From: Aurantimicrobium sp. INA4
GTDB taxonomy: Bacteria; Actinomycetota; Actinomycetes; Actinomycetales; Microbacteriaceae
Reading direction: 5' to 3'
Length of the DNA: 64,000 nt
Assembly (NCBI RefSeq): GCF_027924525.1
Contig: NZ_AP027040.1
Span: 310,001 to 374,000 of the forward strand
The translations under genes were made by a program, and so were the position numbers. Below the pieces are notes generated by a model. It ran no database searches. It was given only the letters and a program-made list of their open reading frames with translations, and had not been told where the DNA came from. Of the stretch, positions 25,303-33,848 are shown piece by piece. Numbering within the stretch: the first letter of the stretch is position 1; each line of letters starts with the position of its first letter.

Positions 25303-26135
25303 GCGTGAAGCTACTCGGTCCTGCCGAGATACGTGACCTTGCAGAATTGCTGGATGTCACGCCGACCAAAAAACTGGGACAGAACTTCGTCATCGACGCC
25401 AACACGGTGCGCAAGATAGTCAAAGTTGCCCATGTTGAAGCTGGGGACTCGGTGGTGGAGATTGGCCCAGGCCTGGGCTCACTCAGTCTTGGCATCGTGG
25501 AAGCGGGAGCTACTCTCGTTGCAGTCGAGATTGATGGTCGACTTGCAGCGCAGCTGCCGGCAACCTTCTCTCAGATGGCACCTGAAGCCCAACTGAGGGT
25601 TATTCATGAAGACGCCATGAAAATCATGGAATTGCCGAACAAGCCCACGCGCCTCGTGGCAAATCTTCCCTATAACGTGTCCGTTCCTGTGCTGCTTCAC
25701 TTCCTGGAGCACTTCCCGAGTATTCGCTCTGGAGTTGTTATGGTGCAGGCAGAGGTTGGGCACCGCCTAGCTGCTGAGCCAGGCTCGAAGGTTTACGGCG
25801 GCCCTAGCGCTAAAGCTGCCTGGTATGGCGCATGGCGTATTGCAGGAACCGTGAGCAGACAAGTGTTCTGGCCAGTACCCAACGTGGATTCTGTATTGGT
25901 CGGTTTTGAACGCGATGCCGAAGAGCCAGGTGACGAGGCACTTCGCCGCCGCACATTCGACATTATTGATGCCGCCTTTGGCCAGCGTCGCAAAATGCTT
26001 CGCCAAGCTCTGGCCGAATTGTGTGGTTCTAGCGCCCTGGCAACGGAACTTCTTGAGCGTGCTGGCATTGAACCTACCTTGCGTGGGGAGCAGTTGGGCA
26101 TCGCTGAATTCGTATCTATCGCCCGCGCCAGTTAG
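25299..26135 (+). CDS. rsmA: 16S rRNA (adenine1518-N6/adenine1519-N6)-dimethyltransferase
   Basis: KsgA/RsmA dimethylates the two adenines of the 3'-terminal helix of 16S rRNA late in small-subunit assembly. In the 278 residues one sees the N-terminal KKLGQNFVID, SAM motif I VEIGPGLGSLS, motif II AVEID, and the catalytic NLPYN (about residue 122). A C-terminal helical domain ends with LGIAEFVSIARA. The ATG overlaps the tatD stop (ATGA). Confidence 0.96.
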   Translation: MSVKLLGPAEIRDLAELLDVTPTKKLGQNFVIDANTVRKIVKVAHVEAGDSVVEIGPGLGSLSLGIVEAGATLVAVEIDGRLAAQLPATFSQMAPEAQLRVIHEDAMKIMELPNKPTRLVANLPYNVSVPVLLHFLEHFPSIRSGVVMVQAEVGHRLAAEPGSKVYGGPSAKAAWYGAWRIAGTVSRQVFWPVPNVDSVLVGFERDAEEPGDEALRRRTFDIIDAAFGQRRKMLRQALAELCGSSALATELLERAGIEPTLRGEQLGIAEFVSIARAS

Positions 26136-26144
26136 GTTGGAATT
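26133..26144 (+). promoter_or_regulatory. Leaderless-type promoter of ispE
   Basis: TAGGTT (its first bases overlap the rsmA stop) ends 6 nt before the ATG at 26145, giving ispE a possible internal promoter in the operon. Confidence 0.5.
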
Positions 26145-27083
26145 ATGACCGACACTGGCGTCCGCGAGATGGCACACGTCCGAGCCCCCGGCAAGATCAA
26201 TGTCTCACTCGCTGTTGGCGCAGTGATGGAAGATGGCTACCACGATGTGGCAACCACCTACCAGGCTGTTTCACTCTACGAAGACATTCGTGCCTATCAC
26301 GCTGATGATTTCTCAGTCAGCTTCACTGGCGACTTTGATCTCAGCGGCATCCCATTGGATGCTTCCAACTTGGCCATCAAGGCTGCTCAGCTCCTCGCCC
26401 GCACTGCGAAGTATCGCGGCGGGGTTCGCCTCGAAATTCAGAAGAACGTTCCTATCGCCGGCGGTATGGGTGGAGGTTCCGCAGATGCTGCCGGGGCACT
26501 CGTTGCCTGTGACGCACTCTGGGGAACCAACCTGGGCAAGGATGCACTCCTTGAACTTGCTGCGCAGCTGGGAGCAGATGTCCCCTTTGCGTTGATGGGT
26601 GGCACCGCCATTGGTACTGGCCGTGGTGATCGACTCAGCCCTGTACTTACCAGCCACGAACATTTTGAGTGGGTTCTTGTCTTGGCAGAATATGGACTGA
26701 GCACTCCTGCTGTCTATGGTGAGCTTGATGCGCACCGTGAACGTCACGTCGCAGACATCAAGCCCGCACCACAATCTCCCACAGTAGACACCCACGTTTT
26801 GCAGGCGCTGCGCGCAGGAGACCCCGTCATGTTGGCAGACTCCCTCAGTAATGATCTGCAAGCTGCTGCCCTGCACCTGCAACCAGCTCTCGTGGACATT
26901 CTCGAACTGGGTGAAAGCAATGGTGCCCTTGCGGGTATTGTTTCCGGTTCTGGCCCCACCTTGGCTTTCCTCGCGCAAGACGTCGAGTCAGCTATTGATC
27001 TTCAGGTCACCCTCAGTGCTGCAGGTCACAAAGTTGTTCGAGTAACTGGTCCCGTTCATGGTGCCAGACTCGTGAACGACTAA
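26145..27083 (+). CDS. ispE: 4-diphosphocytidyl-2-C-methyl-D-erythritol kinase
   Basis: GHMP kinase (312 residues) of the MEP isoprenoid pathway, phosphorylating [17 protein letters not shown] is the N-terminal substrate-binding motif; the ATP-binding glycine loop is [17 protein letters not shown] (about residues 103-119); [13 protein letters not shown] is GHMP motif 3. The stop codon overlaps the ATG of the ABC-F gene (TAATG). Confidence 0.96.
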   Translation: MTDTGVREMAHVRAPGKINVSLAVGAVMEDGYHDVATTYQAVSLYEDIRAYHADDFSVSFTGDFDLSGIPLDASNLAIKAAQLLARTAKYRGGVRLEIQKNVPIAGGMGGGSADAAGALVACDALWGTNLGKDALLELAAQLGADVPFALMGGTAIGTGRGDRLSPVLTSHEHFEWVLVLAEYGLSTPAVYGELDAHRERHVADIKPAPQSPTVDTHVLQALRAGDPVMLADSLSNDLQAAALHLQPALVDILELGESNGALAGIVSGSGPTLAFLAQDVESAIDLQVTLSAAGHKVVRVTGPVHGARLVND

Positions 27084-28873
27084 TGGCACACCTTCTCGGT
27101 GGCGAAAACATCCACCTCGAATTTCCCACCCGTGTCATCTTCGAGTGCGTCACTGTCGGCATCAACGATGGTGACCGCATCGGTATCGTCGGTCGCAACG
27201 GTGATGGTAAATCCACCCTGATGAAAATTCTGGCAGGACGACTCGAGCCAGACGAAGGCCGTGTCACCCGCCGCGGAGGCATCACCCTCGGCATGCTTGA
27301 TCAAGCCGATGAGGTCGACCCTTCCCTCACCGTGGGTGAGGCAATCGTGGGCGGTATCGAAGAACACGTGTGGGCTGGGGACGCCAAAGTTCGTGATGTG
27401 CTGGCAGGGCTAGTCGCCGATATTCCCTGGGATGCGAAAGTAGGAGATCTCTCAGGTGGTCAACGTCGCCGCGTTGCACTGGCCGCGCTTTTGACCGGCG
27501 ACTGGGATGTAATTTTCCTCGATGAACCCACCAACCACTTGGATGTGGAAGGTATCGCGTGGCTTGCTAGTCATCTCAAGAAACGCTGGCCTGCCGGCCA
27601 GGGTGGTCTTCTTGTTGTGACCCACGACCGCTGGTTCTTAGATGAAGTCTCCACGGCCACCTGGGAAGTTCACGATCGCATCTTGGAGCCCTTCGAGGGC
27701 GGCTATGCAGCGTATGTGTTGCAACGGGTCGAACGCGATCGCATGGCCGCGGTCAGCGAAGCAAAACGCCAAAACCTGATGAAGAAGGAACTAGCGTGGT
27801 TGCGTCGCGGTGCTCCTGCTCGCACAGCCAAGCCTAAGTTCCGCATCGAGGCTGCCAATGCCCTCATCGCTGATGAGCCACCTGTTCGTGACACAGTCTC
27901 GCTAGCTTCGATGGCCATGCAGCGACTAGGTAAGGACGTGGTTGATCTCGAGAATGTCTCAGTCAGTTATGGCGACAAGCAGGTCCTTCGCGATGTCACC
28001 TGGCGCATTGCGCCGGGGGAGCGAACCGGAATCCTCGGGGTCAACGGCGCCGGCAAATCAACGCTCTTGGGGTTGGTCTCCGGCCACGTTCAGCCCACCT
28101 CTGGACGTGTGAAGCAGGGTAAGACAGTCAAAATTGCCACGCTCACCCAGCAACTGGATGAACTCACCGCTGTTCAAGACATGCGAGTAAGTGCGGTGGT
28201 TGCGGAAAAGAAAACAACCTACTCCGTCGGCGGCAAGGAGATGACCCCAGGACAACTCTTGGAGCGTCTGGGTTTCACATCTGCCCAGCTGGCAACCCCC
28301 GTGAGAGATCTCTCCGGCGGTCAAAAGCGCAGGTTGCAGCTGTTGCTGATTTTGCTGGACGAGCCCAACGTGTTGATTTTGGATGAGCCCACCAACGACC
28401 TCGACACAGACATGCTCGTGGCCATGGAGGACCTGCTTGATACGTGGCCTGGAACTTTGCTCGTGATTTCTCACGACCGCTATCTACTCGAGCGCATTAC
28501 AGATAATCAATACGCCGTCCTCGAGGGGCACTTCACCCACTTGCCCAATGGCGTTGATCAATACCTGGCTATCCGCGCCAAACAGCTGGCTGCGCCTGCA
28601 ACAGCGACGACTAATGTGTCAGCTCCTGCCAAACCACAAAGTTCTCTCAGCGGTGCGGAGCTGCGCAACGCGGAGAAAGAATTTTCCTCCATTGAGCGCA
28701 AGATTGCCAAGCAGCAAGAGGACGTGAAAGCAATCCACGCCAAGATGGCCGAGCATGACCCCAATGACTACGTTGGCTTGGGTGCACTGGCTGAAGAAAT
28801 CAGTAAGTGTGAAGGTACTATTGCAGATTTGGAAATGCGCTGGCTTGAGCTCAGTGAGCTTCTGGGCTACTAA
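27083..28873 (+). CDS. ABC-F family ATPase (ribosome-associated)
   Basis: Soluble protein of 596 residues with two ABC domains and no membrane part. Domain 1 shows GRNGDGKST, LSGGQRRRVALA and FLDEPTNHLDVEG; domain 2 shows GVNGAGKST, LSGGQKRRLQL and ILDEPTNDLDTD. Between them is the charged P-site tRNA-interaction linker (about residues 215-270). A C-terminal coiled-coil begins near RNAEKEFSSIERKIAKQ, as in Uup-type proteins. ABC-F factors act on the ribosomal E site; its linkage to rsmA/ispE is common in Actinobacteria. Antibiotic protection or a housekeeping translation role cannot be separated by eye. Confidence 0.9.
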   Translation: MAHLLGGENIHLEFPTRVIFECVTVGINDGDRIGIVGRNGDGKSTLMKILAGRLEPDEGRVTRRGGITLGMLDQADEVDPSLTVGEAIVGGIEEHVWAGDAKVRDVLAGLVADIPWDAKVGDLSGGQRRRVALAALLTGDWDVIFLDEPTNHLDVEGIAWLASHLKKRWPAGQGGLLVVTHDRWFLDEVSTATWEVHDRILEPFEGGYAAYVLQRVERDRMAAVSEAKRQNLMKKELAWLRRGAPARTAKPKFRIEAANALIADEPPVRDTVSLASMAMQRLGKDVVDLENVSVSYGDKQVLRDVTWRIAPGERTGILGVNGAGKSTLLGLVSGHVQPTSGRVKQGKTVKIATLTQQLDELTAVQDMRVSAVVAEKKTTYSVGGKEMTPGQLLERLGFTSAQLATPVRDLSGGQKRRLQLLLILLDEPNVLILDEPTNDLDTDMLVAMEDLLDTWPGTLLVISHDRYLLERITDNQYAVLEGHFTHLPNGVDQYLAIRAKQLAAPATATTNVSAPAKPQSSLSGAELRNAEKEFSSIERKIAKQQEDVKAIHAKMAEHDPNDYVGLGALAEEISKCEGTIADLEMRWLELSELLGY

Positions 28874-29386
28874 CTAATCTGTTGAATCCTGCTCAACCAC
28901 ATCAATGCTGAGTCGGCGCAGAGATTCGGCCAAGCGGTGCTGTTCTGAGCGGGAAAGAGACGCCAATAGCAGAGCTTCGGCATCAACCAAACGCGTGATT
29001 GCTGCATCAACACGGGTGAGTCCAGCTGCGGTCATCTCCACCAGGACTCCACGACCATCGTTGGGGTCCTCGCGGCGGATCACCAAACCATTCTCAACCA
29101 AGCGGTCGATACGGTTCGTCATTGTTCCACTGGAAACAAGGGTTTGTTTCAACAAAGCCTTCGGGCTCAGTTGATAGGGAGCGCCCTCACGACGCAACGC
29201 TGCAAGAACGTCAAACTCCCATGATTCCAGCTTGGATTTGTGGAAAGCATCCTTACGGGCCCGGTCCAAAAGCTTCGCTAAACGCCCAACACGCGAGAGA
29301 ACTTCGAGCGGAGAAAAGTCGAGATCCGGGCGTTCGCGCTTCCACGAACGCACAATGCGGTCGACTTCATCATTCTCTGGGGCCAT
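28874..29386 (-). CDS. MarR family transcriptional regulator
   Basis: Winged-helix regulator of 170 residues, converging on the ABC-F gene with stops directly abutting. MarR features are the region SWEFDVLAALRREG, recognition segment LLKQTLVSSGTMTNRIDRLVENGLV and beta-wing VIRREDPNDGRGVLVEMTAAG, followed by helices for dimerisation. The effector and target are not known; no obvious partner transporter is adjacent. On the minus strand GATAAT ends 6 nt before the ATG (29393-29398), a possible leaderless promoter. Confidence 0.9.
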   Translation of the reverse strand: MAPENDEVDRIVRSWKRERPDLDFSPLEVLSRVGRLAKLLDRARKDAFHKSKLESWEFDVLAALRREGAPYQLSPKALLKQTLVSSGTMTNRIDRLVENGLVIRREDPNDGRGVLVEMTAAGLTRVDAAITRLVDAEALLLASLSRSEQHRLAESLRRLSIDVVEQDSTD

Positions 29387-29452
29387 GAAACCATTATCCC
29401 TTCTGGAATCTGGCAGACTGTACTAGTGACATCCAGTGCTGGATTTCACAAT

Positions 29453-29523
29453 TCCGCCATAGTGTAATGGCAGCACAACAGTCTTTGGATCTGTTGGTCT
29501 AGGTTCGAATCCTGGTGGCGGAG
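29453..29523 (+). tRNA. tRNA-Gln (anticodon TTG)
   Basis: The cloverleaf folds with acceptor TCCGCCA/TGGCGGA, discriminator G, D arm GTGT/GCAC, anticodon loop CTTTGGA (TTG at 34-36) and T loop TTCGAAT, 71 nt. The anticodon stem ACAGT/TCTGT ends in a T-T mismatch at 31-39. The 3' CCA is not encoded. It lies between the divergent marR and glmU genes. Confidence 0.95.
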
Positions 29524-29549
29524 CTCCCCATAACAACATTGGAGAAACT

Positions 29550-30971
29550 TTGGCCGACGCACAGCTAGCAATCGTTGTTCTCGCGGCAGGCCAAGGAACT
29601 CGAATGAAGAGCTCAACTCCCAAGCTGTTACACAAGCTTGGTGGAGTCTCCGTAGTCAGCCATGTTCTTGCAACAGCACGCCAGCTTGATGCAGCTCACG
29701 TTGTTTCGGTAGTGCGCCACGAGCGGGATCGCTTAGTTGAAGTCATCGAGGTTGATCTGCCTCAGAGCATCATTGTTGATCAGGATGAAATTCCTGGAAC
29801 CGGTCGAGCTGTTGAGCTGGCTGTTGCAGCATTGCCTTCTGGTTTTGCTGGTGATGTTCTCGTTGTCAACGGTGATGTTCCACTCTTGGATGCCGAAACG
29901 TTGCAGGGGCTGATCAACCAGCACCGTCAAGCTCAAGCAGCAGCCACAATCCTCTCCACCGTCTTAGAAGATGCCACCGGCTATGGCCGTGTTGTTCGCT
30001 CGGCAGATGGCAACCTTGAAAAACTCGTTGAGCACAAAGATGCCACGGCAGATGAACTAACCATCAATGAAATCAACGCGGGAATTTATGTGTTCTCCGC
30101 TCCTGAACTTCGTGCACAGCTCAGTAACCTTACCCTCGATAACGCGCAGGGCGAGAAATACATCACGGATGTCATTGGCCTGCTGCGTGAAGCAGGTGCA
30201 ACAGTGGCTGCTGTCGAGATTCTAGATTCGTGGAAAGTTGAGGGAATCAATGACCGCGCTCAACTCTCGCGCGCAGCGGGATTGCTCAACGGCTTGATTG
30301 TTCGCGGTTGGCAGCTAGCAGGTGTGACCATCACCGACCCTGCCACCACCTGGATAGATATTCAGGTTCAGCTTGCTCCCGATGTTGAAATCAAGCCCGG
30401 AACGCAGCTTCTGGGTGCAACGGTTGTGGAGACTGGGGCAGTGATTGGTCCTGACACAACCTTGATGGATACCGAAGTTGGCGAAGGTGCTGTGGTTAAG
30501 CGCACTGATGCCACACTTTCTGTCATTGGTGCCGGCGCATCTGTTGGCCCGTTCTCCTATTTGCGTCCAGGAACCTACCTCGAAGCTGACGGCAAGATCG
30601 GTACCTTCGTGGAGACCAAGAACGCACGCATCGGAAAGGGAAGCAAAGTTCCCCACCTGTCTTATGTTGGCGATGCCACCATCGGTGAAGGCAGCAACAT
30701 CGGTGCCGGCACAATCTTCGCGAACTATGACGGCGTGACCAAAAGTCACACCACCGTGGGTTCCCACGTGAGAACTGGTTCTCACAACACATTCGTTGCG
30801 CCAATTAGTATTGGCGATGGAGCATACAGTGGCGCTGGTGCGGTCATCCGTAAGGATGTCCCAGCCGGAGCTCTCGCCATCAATGTTGCTCCACAGCGCA
30901 ATATGGATGGCTGGGTTCAAGCCAACCGTCCCGGCACCGCCGCAGCGAAAGCTGCGGACGAGGCTAAATAA
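29550..30971 (+). CDS. glmU: Bifunctional UDP-N-acetylglucosamine pyrophosphorylase / glucosamine-1-phosphate N-acetyltransferase
   Basis: Makes UDP-GlcNAc for peptidoglycan. Of 473 residues the first about 230 are the nucleotidyltransferase (VLAAGQGTRMKS near the N-terminus, NGDVPLLDAETL). The rest is a left-handed beta-helix of hexapeptide repeats with GPFSYLRPGTYLE, GTFVETKNARIGKGSKVPHLSYVGDA and NIGAGTIFANYDG. The TTG start at 29550 is preceded by GGAGAAAC, and the N-terminus then aligns with the family. prs follows 40 bp downstream. Confidence 0.96.
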   Translation: MADAQLAIVVLAAGQGTRMKSSTPKLLHKLGGVSVVSHVLATARQLDAAHVVSVVRHERDRLVEVIEVDLPQSIIVDQDEIPGTGRAVELAVAALPSGFAGDVLVVNGDVPLLDAETLQGLINQHRQAQAAATILSTVLEDATGYGRVVRSADGNLEKLVEHKDATADELTINEINAGIYVFSAPELRAQLSNLTLDNAQGEKYITDVIGLLREAGATVAAVEILDSWKVEGINDRAQLSRAAGLLNGLIVRGWQLAGVTITDPATTWIDIQVQLAPDVEIKPGTQLLGATVVETGAVIGPDTTLMDTEVGEGAVVKRTDATLSVIGAGASVGPFSYLRPGTYLEADGKIGTFVETKNARIGKGSKVPHLSYVGDATIGEGSNIGAGTIFANYDGVTKSHTTVGSHVRTGSHNTFVAPISIGDGAYSGAGAVIRKDVPAGALAINVAPQRNMDGWVQANRPGTAAAKAADEAK

Positions 30972-31011
30972 GTTCCTTCTCATCAGAGAAACCTCACCCG
31001 AAAGGCCTTCA

Positions 31012-31989
31012 ATGTCCGAACTCTCCGTGCCGACAAAGAAGAAGCTTGTAGTGGTGAGTGGGCGAGCTCACCCCCAGCTCGCCACTGAGGTTGCTGCTCA
31101 GCTCAAGACTCATGTCTCAGGCACGGACCTGCGCACCTTTGCCAATGGTGAAATCTATGCCCGCTACGACGACAGTGTTCGTGGTGCGGATGTCTTCGTA
31201 GTCCAGTCACACACCGCGCCTATCAACGAATGGGTGATGGAGACGTTGATTATGGTGGACGCTCTCAAGCGAGCTTCTGCCAAGCGCATCACTGTTGTTG
31301 CGCCGTTCTACCCCTACGCTCGACAGGACAAGAAGGGTCGTGGCCGTGAGCCCATCTCTGCTCGTTTGATTGCAGACCTGTTCAAGACCGCTGGTGCTGA
31401 CCGCATTATGAGCGTGGATCTTCACGCTGCTCAGATCCAGGGATTCTTCGATGGCCCCGTGGACCACCTTTTTGCGATGCCTGTTCTCCTCGAGCACTTC
31501 CGAGCACAGCTCGATCCTGCAACCCTGACCGTGGTCTCTCCAGATATGGGCCGTGTTCGCGTGGCAGATATTTGGTCTGAGAAGTTGGGCGCACCGCTGG
31601 CAATTATTCACAAGCGTCGTGACCCTAAGGTTCACAACCAGGTCACCGTCCACGAAATCGTCGGTGAAGTAGAAGGCCGTGTCTGTTTGCTCGTAGATGA
31701 CATGATCGATACTGGTCGCACCATCGTCAAGGCTGCTGAAGCACTAGTTGCCAACGGGGCTATAGGTGTTGTTGTTGCCGCTACCCACGCTGTGTTCTCT
31801 GACCCTGCCTGTGAAATTCTGCAGTCGGAGTTCATCTCAGAGGTTGTCGTAACAGACACCCTTCCTGTTCCAGAAGAGAAGCGTTTCGACAAACTCACCA
31901 TCTTGCCGATTGCGCCACTACTAGCCAGCGCTATTCACGAGGTCTTCGAGGAAGGTTCGGTTACCTCAATGTTTGATGGTGCTGCTTGA
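31012..31989 (+). CDS. prs: Ribose-phosphate pyrophosphokinase
   Basis: Makes PRPP from ribose 5-phosphate and ATP for nucleotide, His and Trp synthesis. The ATG at 31012 is chosen (325 residues): AAAGG stands 7 nt before it, the protein begins normally (KKKLVVVSGRAHPQLA), and the frame upstream overlaps glmU. Signatures are YARQDKKGRGREPISARLIA (catalytic flexible loop), VDLHAAQIQGFF and the PRPP loop VDDMIDTGRTI (about residue 227). The pairing with glmU is conserved in Actinobacteria. Confidence 0.96.
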   Translation: MSELSVPTKKKLVVVSGRAHPQLATEVAAQLKTHVSGTDLRTFANGEIYARYDDSVRGADVFVVQSHTAPINEWVMETLIMVDALKRASAKRITVVAPFYPYARQDKKGRGREPISARLIADLFKTAGADRIMSVDLHAAQIQGFFDGPVDHLFAMPVLLEHFRAQLDPATLTVVSPDMGRVRVADIWSEKLGAPLAIIHKRRDPKVHNQVTVHEIVGEVEGRVCLLVDDMIDTGRTIVKAAEALVANGAIGVVVAATHAVFSDPACEILQSEFISEVVVTDTLPVPEEKRFDKLTILPIAPLLASAIHEVFEEGSVTSMFDGAA

Positions 31990-32012
31990 GCACTCTAGAT
32001 AGTGCAGCGAAC

Positions 32013-32855
32013 TTAGTTAGCCGGAGTCTCCGGACACGCAGATAACAATGCGGAGCCGGGGAAGGACTCCTGAATTGTTGTCAGCGCCTCAGTAATAGCT
32101 GTGGGCTCAATTGTGGGTGTTCCCAAAATTGGAGCCAGTGGTGAGTCCAGTACGGTGAGAGCCAGAAGGATCACTGCAAGCATTCCCCAGGCCATCGCCG
32201 CAGAGATGCGGGCTAGCCACTTTCGGTCGGCAAGGTGCATTGCGAGCAATGCAGCCATGATGAAACTTGCGAAGAAAATCACCATCCAGACCACTTCAGG
32301 AATCATGGCGGTGTTTCCCATCACAAGCTCTTCACGAGCATTTGTCAGGTCAGAAACGCTGCTGAGAAGTACGGGGTAGCTACCCTGTTGCTGATTGGTT
32401 TCCAGGGAGACTCTGCTTACGTCAGTGTTGAGTTTGAGCAGCCATTCTTCCGTCGACTGAGATCCACCGATGACACCATTTCCGATTGCCTGCCAATCAG
32501 AGGTTGAGATGGAGCGCAGTGTGCAGACTGTGTCACGACGTACTTCGAAGCGTTGTGATTCTTCGAGAGTTTCTGACGCAGTGAACACTCCCACGCTGCT
32601 GCGAGCGACGGCCTGAATGTTGCTCTTCGTGTCATCGAATTCGGTGACACCGAAGCTCAGGAGCAAACCCAGCAAAATTCCAACAGCACCACCGACAAAG
32701 GCAAGAGTGTCGGTGAGGCGACCGAGCTCATGGCCTTGAAGAGAACCTTCGGTGAAACGGTTGTCTGCAAAACGGTGGATTGCCCTGCCCACAAACCAAC
32801 CAACCAAAACACAGGCAAGAAGGATGCCTTGGGTGATCAGAATCTGAGCATACAT
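32013..32855 (-). CDS. DUF4239-type membrane protein
   Basis: Protein of 280 residues with an N-terminal transmembrane helix (about 5-23), a second at about 48-67, a soluble middle region of about 110 residues, and two more helices (about 188-206 and 216-236). This two-plus-two layout with the loop LRSISTSDWQAIGNG resembles bestrophin-like DUF4239 proteins. No enzyme motif is seen. It lies 4 bp after the fructokinase stop on the same strand and lacks a clear Shine-Dalgarno, so it is probably read from the fructokinase transcript. Confidence 0.65.
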   Translation of the reverse strand: MYAQILITQGILLACVLVGWFVGRAIHRFADNRFTEGSLQGHELGRLTDTLAFVGGAVGILLGLLLSFGVTEFDDTKSNIQAVARSSVGVFTASETLEESQRFEVRRDTVCTLRSISTSDWQAIGNGVIGGSQSTEEWLLKLNTDVSRVSLETNQQQGSYPVLLSSVSDLTNAREELVMGNTAMIPEVVWMVIFFASFIMAALLAMHLADRKWLARISAAMAWGMLAVILLALTVLDSPLAPILGTPTIEPTAITEALTTIQESFPGSALLSACPETPAN

Positions 32856-32859
32856 AGTT

Positions 32860-33804
32860 TTACAAGCCTAGTTCGGCCAAGGTTGGTGGGTTACATCCAG
32901 CACGTGAACAGGTGATCGCACCGACTTCTGCGGCTAAGGTGAGCAGGTCAATCCAGTCGTCTAACGTGACTTTGGCCAGGAGTTCTTCTGCATTAGCTCC
33001 CAGTGCACCTCGGTGCTGCAAACCATAGAGTGTTGCTCCCAAGAAAGAGTCACCGGCTCCCACGGTATCTACGAGCTCAATGACGGGGGCCTTCACACTG
33101 ACGGTGTCACCGGTTGGTGTAAACAAGGTTGCACCATCAGCTCCGCGGGTCATGATGACGTGGTGTCCTGCAGCTGCCCATTGGCGTGCAGTGTCAACGG
33201 GGGAGCGGTCTGGGTAGAGCCATGCCAAGTCATCATCTGAGGCTTTGACGATGTGAGCAAGTTTGATTTGGCGCTCAACGCGAATAGTTTCGCTTTCGCG
33301 CTGGAACCCGAGACCCGGACGAATGTTGAGGTCGATGACCACAGTCGAGCCTTGGGTGGAGTGGAGATGTCCTGCCAGGTTTTCAATCACCGATGCGCCA
33401 GGTTCAATGGCGGTCGCCACAGAACCAATCACCAACGCTGCAGGTGGTTCGACTTCGAGGTGAACAAAAGCACCTAGAGTCCAGCCCCAGTCGGCAGTGC
33501 CCTTGAGATAGAAGCTGTAACTCGCCTTACCCTGCTCATCTAGTGAGGCAACGGCGAGCGAGGTGGGATCACTGGTGCGCTCCACGAGAGAGAGGTCAAT
33601 GTTTTCTGGACTGAGCCAGTCGTGCAACTTCTCACCAAATTTGTCGGTGCTCATGCGGCCAGCAAAGCTGACATGGGCACCCAAACGGGCAAGTGCAATA
33701 GACACATTTGCTGGCGCACCACCAGGCTTGGCCTGATAGCTGCCATCTGCTTGTTGGATGAGGTCAATGAGTGCCTCACCGATGACCACAATGCGATCAC
33801 TCAT
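32860..33804 (-). CDS. PfkB-family carbohydrate kinase, probable fructokinase
   Basis: Ribokinase-fold sugar kinase of 314 residues. I start at the ATG 33804, which has AAGGAGA about 7 nt upstream and gives the typical MSDRIVVIGEALIDLI; a longer frame to 33843 has no such support. GGAPANVSIALARLGAHVSF is PfkB signature 1, and DTVGAGDSFLGA carries the catalytic Asp and anion hole. Fructose is the most likely substrate by overall form; other hexoses are possible. It lies between gnd and the DUF4239 gene, fitting sugar entry into glycolysis or the pentose phosphate pathway. Confidence 0.85.
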   Translation of the reverse strand: MSDRIVVIGEALIDLIQQADGSYQAKPGGAPANVSIALARLGAHVSFAGRMSTDKFGEKLHDWLSPENIDLSLVERTSDPTSLAVASLDEQGKASYSFYLKGTADWGWTLGAFVHLEVEPPAALVIGSVATAIEPGASVIENLAGHLHSTQGSTVVIDLNIRPGLGFQRESETIRVERQIKLAHIVKASDDDLAWLYPDRSPVDTARQWAAAGHHVIMTRGADGATLFTPTGDTVSVKAPVIELVDTVGAGDSFLGATLYGLQHRGALGANAEELLAKVTLDDWIDLLTLAAEVGAITCSRAGCNPPTLAELGL

Positions 33805-33848
33805 CGATGTCTCCTTCGACAGTGTGGGGGAGGGACGCCCCAAACAAG

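Noticed and set aside
26313..26978. Antisense open frame opposite ispE (221 codons)
   Set aside because: No homology features, inside a gene with intact GHMP motifs.
30796..31011. Extension of prs upstream into glmU
   Set aside because: Overlaps the conserved glmU end in another frame; AAAGG and the family N-terminus support ATG 31012.
31990..32005. GCACT/AGTGC hairpin between prs and the DUF4239 gene as a terminator
   Set aside because: Only 5 bp of stem and no T-run.
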